Of a stretch of DNA of 64,000 nt, positions 26,788 to 35,798 are shown in pieces (the stretch's first letter is position 1; every line of letters starts with the position of its first letter). Under the pieces are notes generated by a model. The model worked only from the letters and a program-made list of their open reading frames with translations, did not search any database and had not been told where the DNA came from. The DNA lies in the NCBI GenBank assembly GCA_002451165.1, contig DKBH01000080.1, forward strand, positions 28,072 to 92,071. Reading direction: 5' to 3'. Source of the stretch: Nitrospiraceae bacterium UBA6905 (lineage in GTDB: Bacteria > Nitrospirota > Thermodesulfovibrionia > Thermodesulfovibrionales > UBA6898). The position numbers were made by a program, and so were the translations under genes.

Positions 26788-27261
26788 ATGATAAGAGCTA
26801 GGGATATCATGACAAAGGATGTCACAACGGTTCCGGAGGATATGACCGTCGAAGCGTTAGGCCGGGTTTTTATCGAAAAAAGAATAAGCGGTGCTCCCGT
26901 ACTTAACGACCAAAAAAAGATTGTCGGTATAGTCACAGAGAACGATCTGGTACGGAAAAATAGCAGGCTCCACATACCTACGGTCGTGCGGATATTCGAT
27001 GCCTTTGTCCCGCTCGGCAGATCGGAGCGCGTGGAAGAAGAGATACGAAGGATATCCGCCGCCACGGTTTCAGAGATTTGCTCACGCAACGTTGTTACGG
27101 TCGGTCCTGATGCCACGTTACAGGATGTATCGTCTCTTATGTCCGAAAAGGGCATTCACCTTATACCCGTGCTTGATGCTGACCGTATCGTAGGAATTAT
27201 CGGCAAGATAGACATCATTAGAGGGATGTTTGGTAACGCTGCTCAGCAGAAGCCCGGATGA
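26788..27261 (+). CDS. Two-CBS-domain protein
   Basis: 157 residues made almost only of a CBS pair: first CBS about 5-62 (DIMTKDVTTVPEDMTVEAL), second about 95-150 (ICSRNVVTVGPDATLQDVSS). CBS pairs bind adenosyl nucleotides and act as energy or ligand sensors. The two domains are joined by an atypical 30-residue insert that may dimerise. ATG 26788 follows GAGGGTGACC; a GTG at 26782 is the alternative. Overlaps tsaE by 32 bases. Confidence 0.88.
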   Translation: MIRARDIMTKDVTTVPEDMTVEALGRVFIEKRISGAPVLNDQKKIVGIVTENDLVRKNSRLHIPTVVRIFDAFVPLGRSERVEEEIRRISAATVSEICSRNVVTVGPDATLQDVSSLMSEKGIHLIPVLDADRIVGIIGKIDIIRGMFGNAAQQKPG

Positions 27262-27673
27262 AACCGAACATATCGGTTTCTTGGTTGGGAGAATGCTTAC
27301 GGCAGGCATGATTGTTAAGATGTACGGTGACCTCGGGGCAGGAAAGACAACCCTCGTGAAGGGGATTGCCCGTGCCCTAAGTATCCCGGTAGAATATGTG
27401 GTAAGTCCGAGCTATACCATTATTACGGAATACGATAGTACACCGCGACTCCTGCATATTGATCTCTATCGGATAGAAGGCCGAAGCGACCTCGAGAGTA
27501 CGGGCATCTGGGATGCCCTCAGTAACGATGCCATAGCGGTAATTGAGTGGCCGGAGCACGCAGGAAACGAGCTTGCTGAAGGCGGCGTAGTGATACGCAT
27601 TGAACATCGCAGCGAAAATGAACGCCTTATAACCATAGAAGGGATTGATGAAGAACATTGGCATAATCTGTAA
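27230..27673 (+). CDS. tsaE: tRNA threonylcarbamoyladenosine biosynthesis ATPase TsaE
   Basis: ATPase of the t6A37 tRNA modification complex (with TsaB and TsaD). P-loop GDLGAGKTTLVKGIA near residues 33-47, SPSYTII switch, HIDLYRIEG and VIEWPEH follow the YjeE family order. 147 residues. TTG start at 27230 has GAGGGA upstream and overlaps the CBS gene. tsaB and tsaD are not in the window. Confidence 0.93.
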   Translation: MVTLLSRSPDETEHIGFLVGRMLTAGMIVKMYGDLGAGKTTLVKGIARALSIPVEYVVSPSYTIITEYDSTPRLLHIDLYRIEGRSDLESTGIWDALSNDAIAVIEWPEHAGNELAEGGVVIRIEHRSENERLITIEGIDEEHWHNL

Positions 27674-28499
27674 GCTCAACCGGGATGAGCCGCGAGATAT
27701 CCTTCGCCACTTGCTCCCGTGGATGCAGCAGAAAGGTTGTCAGGTCTTTGTAGACATCGAAACTGCCTCCCTTCTGGGCATTAGAGGTTATGATCGAAGA
27801 GAAATCCCTTCACGTGTGGAGGCTGTTCTCGTTCTCGGTGGCGATGGAACCATGCTCAGTGTAAACCGTCTTGTGGCGGGCATGGGGATACCGGTAATGG
27901 GTATAAACCTGGGGAGTCTTGGATTTCTTACCGAGGTTAGCAAGGAAAATATCTATAGTGCCGTCGAGAAGATGCTCTCGGAGAGATGCACGGTTGAAGA
28001 ACGTTTAATGCTCAAGGCAAAGATAGGTCGCGATGGCAAAATAATTGCCGACTATCTTGTACTGAACGACGCTGTGATTACGAAGGGTGCTCTGGCACGC
28101 ATTATCGACCTGGAGACGTCAATAGACAAGACCTATGTCACGACATTCAAAGCTGATGGTTTGATTATATCAACGCCAACCGGATCAACTGCTTACTCGC
28201 TTTCCGCCGGTGGTCCGATTTTGTATCCGACCCTCGAGTGCATTGTTCTGACGCCGATTTGTTCTCATACGCTTACTAATCGGCCGATTGTACTGCCTGA
28301 CGAGATGTCAATCGAGGTTCGCTTAAAGTCGATCAGTGAAGACGTCTTTCTTACGCTGGACGGTCAGACGGGATGCTCTCTCAAGCCGGATGATGTGATC
28401 GAGATCTGCAAGGCTGAACATAAGGCAAAACTTCTCGTGCATGGAGATAGGGGGTATTTTGATGTTCTCCGAACGAAACTCAAATGGGGGGAGCGATAA
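27648..28499 (+). CDS. nadK: NAD kinase
   Basis: Phosphorylates NAD to NADP. Has LVLGGDGTMLSVNR (GGDGT motif), GINLGSLGFLTEV, VLNDAVITKG and TPTGSTAYSLSAGGPIL, all family signatures, and a C-terminal domain ending in the beta-strand region LLVHGDRGYFDVLRTKL. 283 residues from ATG 27648, overlapping tsaE by 26 bases. Confidence 0.97.
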   Translation: MKNIGIICKLNRDEPRDILRHLLPWMQQKGCQVFVDIETASLLGIRGYDRREIPSRVEAVLVLGGDGTMLSVNRLVAGMGIPVMGINLGSLGFLTEVSKENIYSAVEKMLSERCTVEERLMLKAKIGRDGKIIADYLVLNDAVITKGALARIIDLETSIDKTYVTTFKADGLIISTPTGSTAYSLSAGGPILYPTLECIVLTPICSHTLTNRPIVLPDEMSIEVRLKSISEDVFLTLDGQTGCSLKPDDVIEICKAEHKAKLLVHGDRGYFDVLRTKLKWGER

Positions 28500-28504
28500 C
28501 CGGC

Positions 28505-29218
28505 ATGCGTCTTCAGAGGGGAGATATTCAGGACCTTCTTACCTATTATCAGGCACTGGGATTTGAAGCTCTGCCGATTTCACTTGCTGCCATAAGAAAT
28601 ATCAAGCAGGATGTCGAAGCGGGAACTCATGGTGTCGGCAGGAAATCACTTCTTGAAGATCTGAAAGAATATATTGGTGATTGCCAAAGATGCAAACTTG
28701 CGCAATATCGAACTAACCTTGTCTTCGGCGCAGGTAGTGCCAGTGCCCGATTGATGTTCATTGGTGAAGCCCCCGGCAAGGAAGAAGACCTTCAGGGATT
28801 GCCCTTCGTCGGAGACGCAGGAATGCTTCTGACACGACTCATCGTAAAAATGGGCATGAGAAGGGAAGATGTCTATATCGCAAATATACTCAAATGCAGG
28901 CCTCCCCTGAATCGCGACCCCGAAGATGATGAGATCTCTGCGTGCCGGGAATTCATCGAAAAACAAATACGGATTATTCGACCACAGATCATCATGGCAT
29001 TGGGACGAGTAGCGGCGCAGGTGCTTTTGGAGATGCCGAACCTCCGCATTACATCAGCTAGGGGTCATTTCTTTGATTATAAAGGAATACCAATCATGCC
29101 GACCTTCCATCCTGCATACCTGCTCAGGAATCCCAAGGACAAAATCCTGACTTGGGCCGATGCTCAAAAGGTCATGGCGAAAATATCCTCCCTAACAGCA
29201 AGGCGAACTCATTCATGA
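28505..29218 (+). CDS. Uracil-DNA glycosylase, family 4 ([4Fe-4S])
   Basis: Removes uracil from DNA to start base excision repair. The family-4 core is clear: CQRCKL (two cluster cysteines), FIGEAPGKEEDLQGLPFVG (nucleotide-flipping and catalytic motif), NILKCRPPLNRDP (third Cys), ACREF (fourth Cys) and the C-terminal MPTFHPAYLLRNP. About 237 residues. An N-terminal extension of about 50 residues precedes the core, common in this group. ATG 28505 is chosen; an in-frame ATG at 28484 overlaps nadK. Confidence 0.92.
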   Translation: MRLQRGDIQDLLTYYQALGFEALPISLAAIRNIKQDVEAGTHGVGRKSLLEDLKEYIGDCQRCKLAQYRTNLVFGAGSASARLMFIGEAPGKEEDLQGLPFVGDAGMLLTRLIVKMGMRREDVYIANILKCRPPLNRDPEDDEISACREFIEKQIRIIRPQIIMALGRVAAQVLLEMPNLRITSARGHFFDYKGIPIMPTFHPAYLLRNPKDKILTWADAQKVMAKISSLTARRTHS

Positions 29219-29242
29219 TGCTGCATTGTTCCGGAGTCTGAG

Positions 29243-29740
29243 ATGGATATACTTTGGGCACCGTGGCGTATGGAATATATCAAATCACCATCAAGGCAAA
29301 CTGCAGCCTGTGTGTTCTGTGAAAAACTTCGTGACAACAAAGACCGGGAAAATCTGCTCTTGCACAGAAGTTCATATTCCTTTGTCATTATGAACCCATT
29401 TCCCTATAACAATGGTCATCTCATGGTGTTGCCGAATGAGCATGTACCTGACATGATCAAACTGTCTGATGAAGTTTTGCTGGACTTCATCAAAACTACC
29501 CGTCTTTCCCTTAATTGTCTGAGATCTGCTTTGGCACCCGAAGGGTTCAACGTCGGGATAAACTTCGGTAAGGTCGCGGGGGCTGGGCTGGGAGAACATC
29601 TGCACCTGCATATTGTTCCGCGCTGGGCCGGAGATGCAAGTTTTATCACCGTGATTGGTGAGGCAAGGGTCATTCCGGAGCATGTGATCCGGACATACGA
29701 TATGCTTATTGACACGTTTCGAAATCATTCTTCATTATGA
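29243..29740 (+). CDS. HIT-family nucleotide hydrolase/transferase
   Basis: 165 residues. Opens LWAPWRMEYI, typical of the Ap4A phosphorylase-like branch of HIT proteins. A zinc-type Cys pair (CVFC) lies near residue 24, and the catalytic triad GEHLHLHIVPRW near 115-126. Substrate probably a dinucleoside polyphosphate or AMP conjugate. Its stop overlaps the start of the downstream chaperone gene. Confidence 0.9.
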   Translation: MDILWAPWRMEYIKSPSRQTAACVFCEKLRDNKDRENLLLHRSSYSFVIMNPFPYNNGHLMVLPNEHVPDMIKLSDEVLLDFIKTTRLSLNCLRSALAPEGFNVGINFGKVAGAGLGEHLHLHIVPRWAGDASFITVIGEARVIPEHVIRTYDMLIDTFRNHSSL

Positions 29741-30696
29741 GGTGTGTAAGGCATACTTCGCCGCTTCTTCAGAAATTGCTGACAATAGCTTTTCTGTACT
29801 TTACGATGAGAGGTATCTGCCTTGGACTTACCGTAGACAGAATGCTGGCAACGGTAAACAACAATCCCGTGACGCTTTCGGATTATAAGAAGTTCGTATT
29901 CCAGATAACGGGGACCGTCGCTTCTGATAATGTTAATGAATATTATCTGAAGCTCTTGATAGAAGAAAAACTTGTTCTTCTTGAGGCAGTGAGAGCCGGT
30001 ATCGATGCAACGGAAGAGGAGATTTTATGGAGTATGAATGACGCATTGAAGCAAAGGGGGCTGTTACCTCAGGATTTGGATAAAAAACTTTCCGATGAGG
30101 GTATAACCCTGACCGATTACCGTCAACTCATAAGAAATCACATTGTAGCTTCGAAAATTATCGATAAGGAAGTCAATGCCAAGCTGATCGTTGATCCCGC
30201 AGACGTGCAACAGTTCTATGAGAGGAATCTGCAATTGTTCCAGGAAAGTCCCCAGAAAGTACTCGTAAAGGCAATCTACCTGAACCTCCATGACCATGCT
30301 TCCTTGACAGAGATTACGGATCTCAAGATAAAGGTGCTCAGGCTTTCTGCTGATATCAAAAAGGGGGCATCTTTTGAGATGCTGGCCATGAAGTATACGG
30401 ATGAGTCGCTGAAGAAAAGAGACGCAGTACTGGGAGAATTTGAACGAGGCATGTTGATACCGGTACTTGATGAAGAAGTATTTACCCTAAAAGAAGGAGA
30501 AGTTAGTGAACCCGTCTGGACGAAGGATGGAGCGTACATTCTTAAAGTCATCAAAATTACTGAACCTCGCTATATGCCCTTTGAAACCGTAAAAGAACAG
30601 ATTCGAGAACGGGTGTATGAACAGAAAAGGGAAGAGAAGTATAATGCATGGATGAAAGGCTTATGGGTCAATGCATCGGTCACCATGCTCCAATAA
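29737..30696 (+). CDS. SurA-like periplasmic chaperone/peptidyl-prolyl isomerase
   Basis: 319 residues with an N-terminal signal peptide (LLTIAFLYFTMRGICLG), SurA N-domain (VDRMLATVNNNPVTLSDY) and one parvulin domain (residues about 165-290) containing LGEFERGMLIPVLDEEVF and LKEGEVSEPVWTKDGAYIL. Second parvulin-type gene in the window; the other is a lipoprotein at 22 kb. Outer-membrane protein biogenesis is the likely role. Confidence 0.85.
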   Translation: MRCVRHTSPLLQKLLTIAFLYFTMRGICLGLTVDRMLATVNNNPVTLSDYKKFVFQITGTVASDNVNEYYLKLLIEEKLVLLEAVRAGIDATEEEILWSMNDALKQRGLLPQDLDKKLSDEGITLTDYRQLIRNHIVASKIIDKEVNAKLIVDPADVQQFYERNLQLFQESPQKVLVKAIYLNLHDHASLTEITDLKIKVLRLSADIKKGASFEMLAMKYTDESLKKRDAVLGEFERGMLIPVLDEEVFTLKEGEVSEPVWTKDGAYILKVIKITEPRYMPFETVKEQIRERVYEQKREEKYNAWMKGLWVNASVTMLQ

Positions 30697-30909
30697 TTAC
30701 ATTTTTATTCAGGATTGCGGCACACAAAGGCGCTGATGCGAAAAAAGCGAGCGGCGTCATAGGCTCAGAAACTTGAACATGACATGAGATCGAGAGATAT
30801 TCCAATTATTGTAGTTTATCGCTTCATGCCCCTGGATCATCAGGAGAAATTATTTTCATAGCACACAAGAATCTACAATACTTCGTAGTAAGAGCACTTA
30901 GTATTTTTC

Positions 30910-30938
30910 TTGCCCTTTGCCGACGACTTTATTAAGAT
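30910..30938 (+). promoter_or_regulatory. Candidate promoter of the desulforedoxin-like gene
   Basis: TTGCCC (30910-30915) and TAAGAT (30933-30938) are 17 bases apart. Transcription start would fall near 30945, followed by GGAGGA at 30959-30964 and ATG at 30970. The 270-base gap upstream holds no visible gene. Confidence 0.5.
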
Positions 30939-30969
30939 GAAAAGAAACGTTATGTTTATGGAGGACTGT

Positions 30970-31236
30970 ATGCCAGCGAAGAAAACGGTAGTCTATGACT
31001 GTGATGTCTGCGGCACGGAAGTAACGGTGAACAGTGAAGGCATAAGCAATCTGAGTCCGATTTACTGTTGCGGTACTCCTTTGACCCTGCGTAAGAACAA
31101 ACCTGCAAGAAAGATGGGAGAAAAGAGTATAGCAACAAAAAAAGTTGCTAAGAAAAGATCTCCGAGAACAGCATCAGGAAAAGCATCTCTCCGGACAGCT
31201 AAAAAAGCGTTGGGAAAAAAGCGCATCAAGAGATAG
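30970..31236 (+). CDS. Desulforedoxin-like ribbon fused to a Lys/Arg-rich tail
   Basis: 88 residues from ATG 30970. Residues about 8-40 follow the desulforedoxin pattern CxxCG-x-V-x-V ... CCGTPL (YDCDVCGTEVTV, then PIYCCGTPLTL), four cysteines that could hold Fe or Zn. From about residue 44 the protein is extremely basic (KKVAKKRSPRTASGKASL and onward), like the C-terminal tail of histone-H1-like bacterial nucleoid proteins. I know no standard annotation for this combination. It lies 9 bases upstream of nrdJ. Nucleic-acid binding is inference from charge alone. Confidence 0.75.
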   Translation: MPAKKTVVYDCDVCGTEVTVNSEGISNLSPIYCCGTPLTLRKNKPARKMGEKSIATKKVAKKRSPRTASGKASLRTAKKALGKKRIKR

Positions 31237-31245
31237 ACGACCTGG

Positions 31246-32958
31246 ATGGAGCTCAGCCACAATGCGCTTGCCGTTCTGAGCAGACGTTATCTGCTCAAAA
31301 ATGGAGCAGGTCAGACGAAAGAGGCGCCGGAAGGACTCTTTAGAAGAGTTGCATCTTTTGTAGCTGCAGCCGAAGAGCATTACGGCAGCAGTGCTTCGGC
31401 GTGGGAAGAAAGATTTTATGCATTGATGGAGGATCTCCGGTTCCTTCCCAATTCGCCGACACTCATGAACGCAGGAAAACCTATAGCGCAGCTTTCTGCC
31501 TGTTTTGTCCTTCCGGTCGATGACTCCATGAGGAGTATTTTTGATTCCCTTAAAAGCGCTGCGCTGATACTCCAGAGCGGTGGCGGAACGGGCTTTTCTT
31601 TTTCGCGCCTAAGGCCCCGTGCGGACATCGTGCATTCAACGGGAGGCAGTGCCAGCGGTCCCGTATCCTTCATGAAGGTGTTTAATACCGCTACGGAAGT
31701 GATTAAACAGGGCGGTGCACGCCGGGGTGCAAATATGGGAATCCTGAGGATCGACCACCCTGATATTATCGACTTTATCAGGGTAAAGAGGGACACGGGA
31801 GCGCTCGAGAACTTCAATATTTCTGTGGCAGTCACCGATGCCTTCATGCAGGCCCTGTATCATGATGCGGAATACGAGCTGATTAATCCTAGAACAAAAC
31901 GTGTCACGTTTAGAGTTAAGGCTAAGAATGTTTTTGACGAATTGGTCGAGAGCGCTTGGGAGACGGGCGACCCCGGCATCATCTTCATAGATGTGGTGAA
32001 CCGCTCCAATCCTACGCCTCACATCGGCGATATTGAGTCCACAAACCCCTGCGGAGAGCAGCCGCTTTTGCCATATGAAGCCTGCGTCTTGGGTTCGATC
32101 AATCTCGGCAAATATGTAATAAAAGCAACAAATGGGGCCAGTATTGATTACGATGCGCTTTCAAGGGATATCCCGATTGCTGTTCGTTTTCTTGACGACG
32201 CGATTGATGCCACTTCCTTTCCCTTACCTGAAATTGAGCGCATGCACAAGGGAAATCGAAAAATCGGACTCGGTATTATGGGGTGGGCTGACGTGCTTAT
32301 TGCTCTGGAACTACCGTATAACAGCCGTCGCTCGTTCCTTCTTGCAGAACGGTTCATGCAGTTCTTTGGCGACAGGGCAAAACAATGTTCTGAAGCACTT
32401 GCCCGGGAGCGAGGTGTATTTCCTAATTTCAGCGGGTCTGTCTATGATGTTGTTGGGATGCCGCGCGTCAGAAATGCGACGACAACGACGATTGCGCCAA
32501 CGGGTACGCTTTCGATGATTGCCGGATGTTCGAGCGGCATTGAGCCGCTATTTTCTCTGGCGCATAAACGAATGGTGATGGGCACTGAATTTTCGGAGAT
32601 TAATGTCGGATTTTTCGACATTGCCAGAGCAGGGGGATTCTACACCGAAGAATTGAGAAACCATATAGAGAAGTCGGGAACACTTCGAGGTCTCAGGGAA
32701 GTTCCCCCCCGTATTCGCCGCATCTATAGAACTGCACTCGAAATTCCCTATAAGGATCACATCGAGATGCAGGCAGCATTTCAGAAGTATACGGATAATG
32801 CCGTTTCAAAGACGATCAATATGCCTCGCAGTGCAAAAAAAGATGACGTTGCAGATGCCTTTCGATATGCGTATGAAAAAGGATGCAAGGGGGTAACCGT
32901 CTTCAGGTATGGCTCCCGAAAAAAGGGCGTGCTGCTTCGGTTTCAAGATGCCGACTGA
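31246..32958 (+). CDS. nrdJ: Adenosylcobalamin-dependent (class II) ribonucleotide reductase
   Basis: Makes deoxyribonucleotides with a B12 radical, so works with or without oxygen. Family segments: [26 protein letters not shown] (redox Cys), [16 protein letters not shown], and the active-site finger loop N267-P-C269-G-E271. Ends at residue 570 with [16 protein letters not shown]. The C-terminal Cys pair that shuttles reducing equivalents in many family members is not present, so this is a short form. ATG 31246; no good ribosome binding site. Confidence 0.93.
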   Translation: MELSHNALAVLSRRYLLKNGAGQTKEAPEGLFRRVASFVAAAEEHYGSSASAWEERFYALMEDLRFLPNSPTLMNAGKPIAQLSACFVLPVDDSMRSIFDSLKSAALILQSGGGTGFSFSRLRPRADIVHSTGGSASGPVSFMKVFNTATEVIKQGGARRGANMGILRIDHPDIIDFIRVKRDTGALENFNISVAVTDAFMQALYHDAEYELINPRTKRVTFRVKAKNVFDELVESAWETGDPGIIFIDVVNRSNPTPHIGDIESTNPCGEQPLLPYEACVLGSINLGKYVIKATNGASIDYDALSRDIPIAVRFLDDAIDATSFPLPEIERMHKGNRKIGLGIMGWADVLIALELPYNSRRSFLLAERFMQFFGDRAKQCSEALARERGVFPNFSGSVYDVVGMPRVRNATTTTIAPTGTLSMIAGCSSGIEPLFSLAHKRMVMGTEFSEINVGFFDIARAGGFYTEELRNHIEKSGTLRGLREVPPRIRRIYRTALEIPYKDHIEMQAAFQKYTDNAVSKTINMPRSAKKDDVADAFRYAYEKGCKGVTVFRYGSRKKGVLLRFQDAD

Positions 32959-33006
32959 TTTTCCTGATGTACCGCGAAGTTAGATTTTCTTGGGTAATGG
33001 CTTAGC

Positions 33007-34257
33007 ATGAAAGTTTTACTCATTAATCCTAACCAGGTCCGTACTCCCCCTGCGCCTCCGATTGGTCTTGAATTTATCGCTGCAAGTCTCGAACAATCCG
33101 GACATGCGATTCGCATGCTCGATCTCTGTTTTTCTCTGGACCTATATGCAGACATTGATAAGGCAATGAGTGAATTCAGGCCTGAAATTGCCGGTATTTC
33201 GATCAGGAACATTGATAGTGTTCTTTTTCCGAACAATGAATTCTATCTGGACAGTATCAGGCAGATAGTGCTGCATCTCAAAAAGAGATATGGAATTCCG
33301 GTGATTATAGGGGGGGCGGCGTTGATGGTTGAAGCCAGCGCTCTTCTGGACTATCTCGGGGCAGACTATGGAATTTCAGGCCCTGCAGAGAATGTAATTA
33401 ATGATGTTCTGGTGAAATTGCAGAGGGGGCAGGAAACTGATCGCATTATCAGGGGAAATTACCAGCCCTATGCCCCGTCTCCGAGATGCACAGCCGGCAT
33501 AGACTATAGTCGGTATTATCAAGAAGGTGGCATAGCGGGGTTTGAGACCCATAAGGGATGCAGTTCTTCGTGTGTTTACTGTATTGAAGCTAACTCGCCT
33601 GTTGCATTCAAAAATCCGATGCATGTCGTACAGGAAATCAGGGGATTCGTAGAACAGGGCTTTGACCACTTTCATCTTTGTGATGCAGAGTTCAATGAAG
33701 ATCTGGACCAAGCACTGACTTTTTGTGAGGCGCTGAAGAAATCGGCAATGACAATCAGGTGGGTTGCTTACATGAAGCCGGGGAATTTTAGTCAGAAACT
33801 TTTCAGGCTCATGAGAGAAACTGGCGTATATCTCATAACCCTTACCATTGACTCATTTAAGAAGTGCCCGCTCTATTGGAGTGACACAGAAAAAATCATC
33901 TTCAATGCCAAAAACAATGACATCACAGTGGTCGTAGATCTTCTTACTGGTTTTCCTTACGAGGATGAGGAACTTCTGACATGGTGTCTCGACTTTTTTC
34001 GTCGTCTGAGTCCAGAGAGAGTAAACATAAATACCCATATTCGTCTTTACAGAAATCTGCCAATTACTCGCATCATTAAAGCTGACCCGTCCCTATTCTG
34101 CTTTCTTATGGGAAGCGTGACTGATGAGAACATGATACGGCCGCTCTTCTTCAACCGAATCGACAATAATAAGCTGAGGGAATTAATTGCAGAAGATAAA
34201 TTCTTCAAGATTGAAGGAACAGAAATAGGGGTAAATTATAGCCGATTCAACATATAA
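33007..34257 (+). CDS. B12-binding-domain radical SAM protein
   Basis: 416 residues. N-terminal cobalamin-binding-type Rossmann domain (MKVLLINPNQVRTPPAPPIG through about residue 140) followed by a radical SAM core with the cluster motif C-x3-C-x2-C in GCSSSCVYC near residues 185-193. Such proteins often do methylations or ring contractions; the substrate cannot be deduced. The usual DxHxxG cobalamin motif is not evident, so cobalamin may not bind. Neighbours are nrdJ and an Nfu-like scaffold. Confidence 0.85.
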   Translation: MKVLLINPNQVRTPPAPPIGLEFIAASLEQSGHAIRMLDLCFSLDLYADIDKAMSEFRPEIAGISIRNIDSVLFPNNEFYLDSIRQIVLHLKKRYGIPVIIGGAALMVEASALLDYLGADYGISGPAENVINDVLVKLQRGQETDRIIRGNYQPYAPSPRCTAGIDYSRYYQEGGIAGFETHKGCSSSCVYCIEANSPVAFKNPMHVVQEIRGFVEQGFDHFHLCDAEFNEDLDQALTFCEALKKSAMTIRWVAYMKPGNFSQKLFRLMRETGVYLITLTIDSFKKCPLYWSDTEKIIFNAKNNDITVVVDLLTGFPYEDEELLTWCLDFFRRLSPERVNINTHIRLYRNLPITRIIKADPSLFCFLMGSVTDENMIRPLFFNRIDNNKLRELIAEDKFFKIEGTEIGVNYSRFNI

Positions 34258-34338
34258 CTTCTTAATTCCCTCTTGTTCGTAGAAAGGTAAATAATCTTAT
34301 AGATATAAAAGGAAAAGCGGCTAACCCTAAGAAAATAC

Positions 34339-34367
34339 TTGAATATTTTTGTTGGCTTTACTAATAT
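34339..34367 (+). promoter_or_regulatory. Promoter of the nfu-like gene
   Basis: TTGAAT (34339-34344) and TAATAT (34362-34367) have a 17-base spacer. The start would be near 34374, with AAGGAG at 34377-34382 and ATG at 34388. Confidence 0.6.
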
Positions 34368-34387
34368 TGAACGTGTAAGGAGTGAAA

Positions 34388-34609
34388 ATGCTGCGTGAAA
34401 AAGTCGAAAAAGTACTTGATAGAATTAGAATAAGCTTGAAATCTGAGGGAGGGGATATAGAGCTTATTGATGTAAAGGACGGAATTGTGTACGTAAAGCT
34501 TATGGGGGCATGTGGGACCTGCCCCATGTCAAAGCTCACCATGAAAAACCTTGTTGAATCAAGCATAAAGAAGGAGATTCCGGAAATCAAAGCTGTTCAG
34601 GCAATTTAA
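34388..34609 (+). CDS. NifU C-terminal-type (Nfu) Fe-S scaffold
   Basis: 73-residue stand-alone Nfu domain that can carry a [4Fe-4S] cluster to client proteins. Motif GACGTCPMS (CxxC, residues 39-42) and the surrounding LKSEGGDIELIDVKDGIVYV are diagnostic. ATG 34388 is preceded by AAGGAG at ideal spacing; a GTG at 34382 is less likely. Fits a cell rich in Fe-S enzymes (LipA, radical SAM, UDG, HypD). Confidence 0.9.
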   Translation: MLREKVEKVLDRIRISLKSEGGDIELIDVKDGIVYVKLMGACGTCPMSKLTMKNLVESSIKKEIPEIKAVQAI

Positions 34610-34619
34610 AATTGAAGGA

Positions 34620-35798
34620 ATGAAGAGTCGACGAGATATTAAGGGTACAATAATATTTTCAGCAATATGGGTTCTTATTTTTATTGCCATTGGCATCTTC
34701 TCGACTTCCTGTCCTGTTGAATCCGCGGAAAAGAATGAAGTCTCTGATATCCGCTATTGGTCATATCCTGACTATACCCGCGTTGTCATCAATCTCTCGG
34801 GCCGTGCTGAGTATGATCATCATCGTCTCTCTCGCCCCGACAGGCTCTATTTTGACCTAAAGGGCAGCATCCTGAAGCATGACCTTCAAAAAAACATTGC
34901 TGTCGGAAATGGCATGCTCAAGAATGTCAGAGCAGGTCAGTTTGCTGAGAATATTGTTCGCGTCGTTCTTGACCTTGATAAGATGCAAAGTTATAAGGTT
35001 ATTACGATGGAAGATCCCTGCAGGCTTGTAATAGACATTTACGGTAAGATACAGACATCCTCATGGAAAAAAAAGATCGTGCTTGATCCCGGACATGGAG
35101 GGCATGATCCTGGAGCAATTGGCCCTAAGAATCTGTATGAGAAAGACGTTGTGCTTGATATAGCATTGAAATTGAAAAAGATTCTTGCGCAGGATCGTAG
35201 CCTTGAAGTATTTCTCACTCGTGAAACGGATATTTTTATCCCCCTTGAGCAGAGAACTGCCATAGCGAATAGCAAGGGCGCGGATCTCTTTATATCCATT
35301 CATGCGAATGCAAGTCCGCGAAGAGAAACGAAGGGCGTTGAGACCTACCTCCTGAACTGGACAAATGACGAGGAAGCGATGAAGGTTGCCGCGCGCGAAA
35401 ATGCGATATCCCTAAAGAAGATGAAAAAAATGAACGAAGGTAGAGATGTCCTTGATATTATGCTTAGCGATCTGCGGCGTGATACGAAACGTGATGAATC
35501 CGTGAAGCTCGCTAACTTGGTGCAAAAGAACATGGTTAATGGCCTAAATAAGAGCTATAGTCACATTGTTGATCTCGGCGTGAAACAGGCGCTTTTTTAC
35601 GTTCTTTTCGGCGCTCAAATGCCTTCTGTGCTTGTGGAAGTCTCATTCATCAGCAATCCATTGGAAGAAAAACTTCTCGCACAGGACAGTTATAGGGTTG
35701 AATTGGCCCAATCTATTGCTTCCGGCGTTAGCAAGTATGTGTCTGCACTTCCTGAGGAACAGATAGTTGCAAAAAACGGCAGGAACATTGCCCCCTGA
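34620..35798 (+). CDS. N-acetylmuramoyl-L-alanine amidase (AmiC/AMIN type)
   Basis: Periplasmic enzyme that cuts the bond between MurNAc and the stem peptide. Order: N-terminal signal/anchor (IIFSAIWVLIFIAIGIFST), AMIN targeting domain (about 38-145, IRYWSYPDYTRVVINLSG), then Amidase_3 catalytic domain with zinc ligands in LDPGHGGHDPGAIG, YEKDVVL (Glu), FISIHANAS (His) and the catalytic Glu in SVLVEVSFISNPLEE. 392 residues. First of a run of peptide-hydrolysis and transport genes. Confidence 0.94.
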   Translation: MKSRRDIKGTIIFSAIWVLIFIAIGIFSTSCPVESAEKNEVSDIRYWSYPDYTRVVINLSGRAEYDHHRLSRPDRLYFDLKGSILKHDLQKNIAVGNGMLKNVRAGQFAENIVRVVLDLDKMQSYKVITMEDPCRLVIDIYGKIQTSSWKKKIVLDPGHGGHDPGAIGPKNLYEKDVVLDIALKLKKILAQDRSLEVFLTRETDIFIPLEQRTAIANSKGADLFISIHANASPRRETKGVETYLLNWTNDEEAMKVAARENAISLKKMKKMNEGRDVLDIMLSDLRRDTKRDESVKLANLVQKNMVNGLNKSYSHIVDLGVKQALFYVLFGAQMPSVLVEVSFISNPLEEKLLAQDSYRVELAQSIASGVSKYVSALPEEQIVAKNGRNIAP

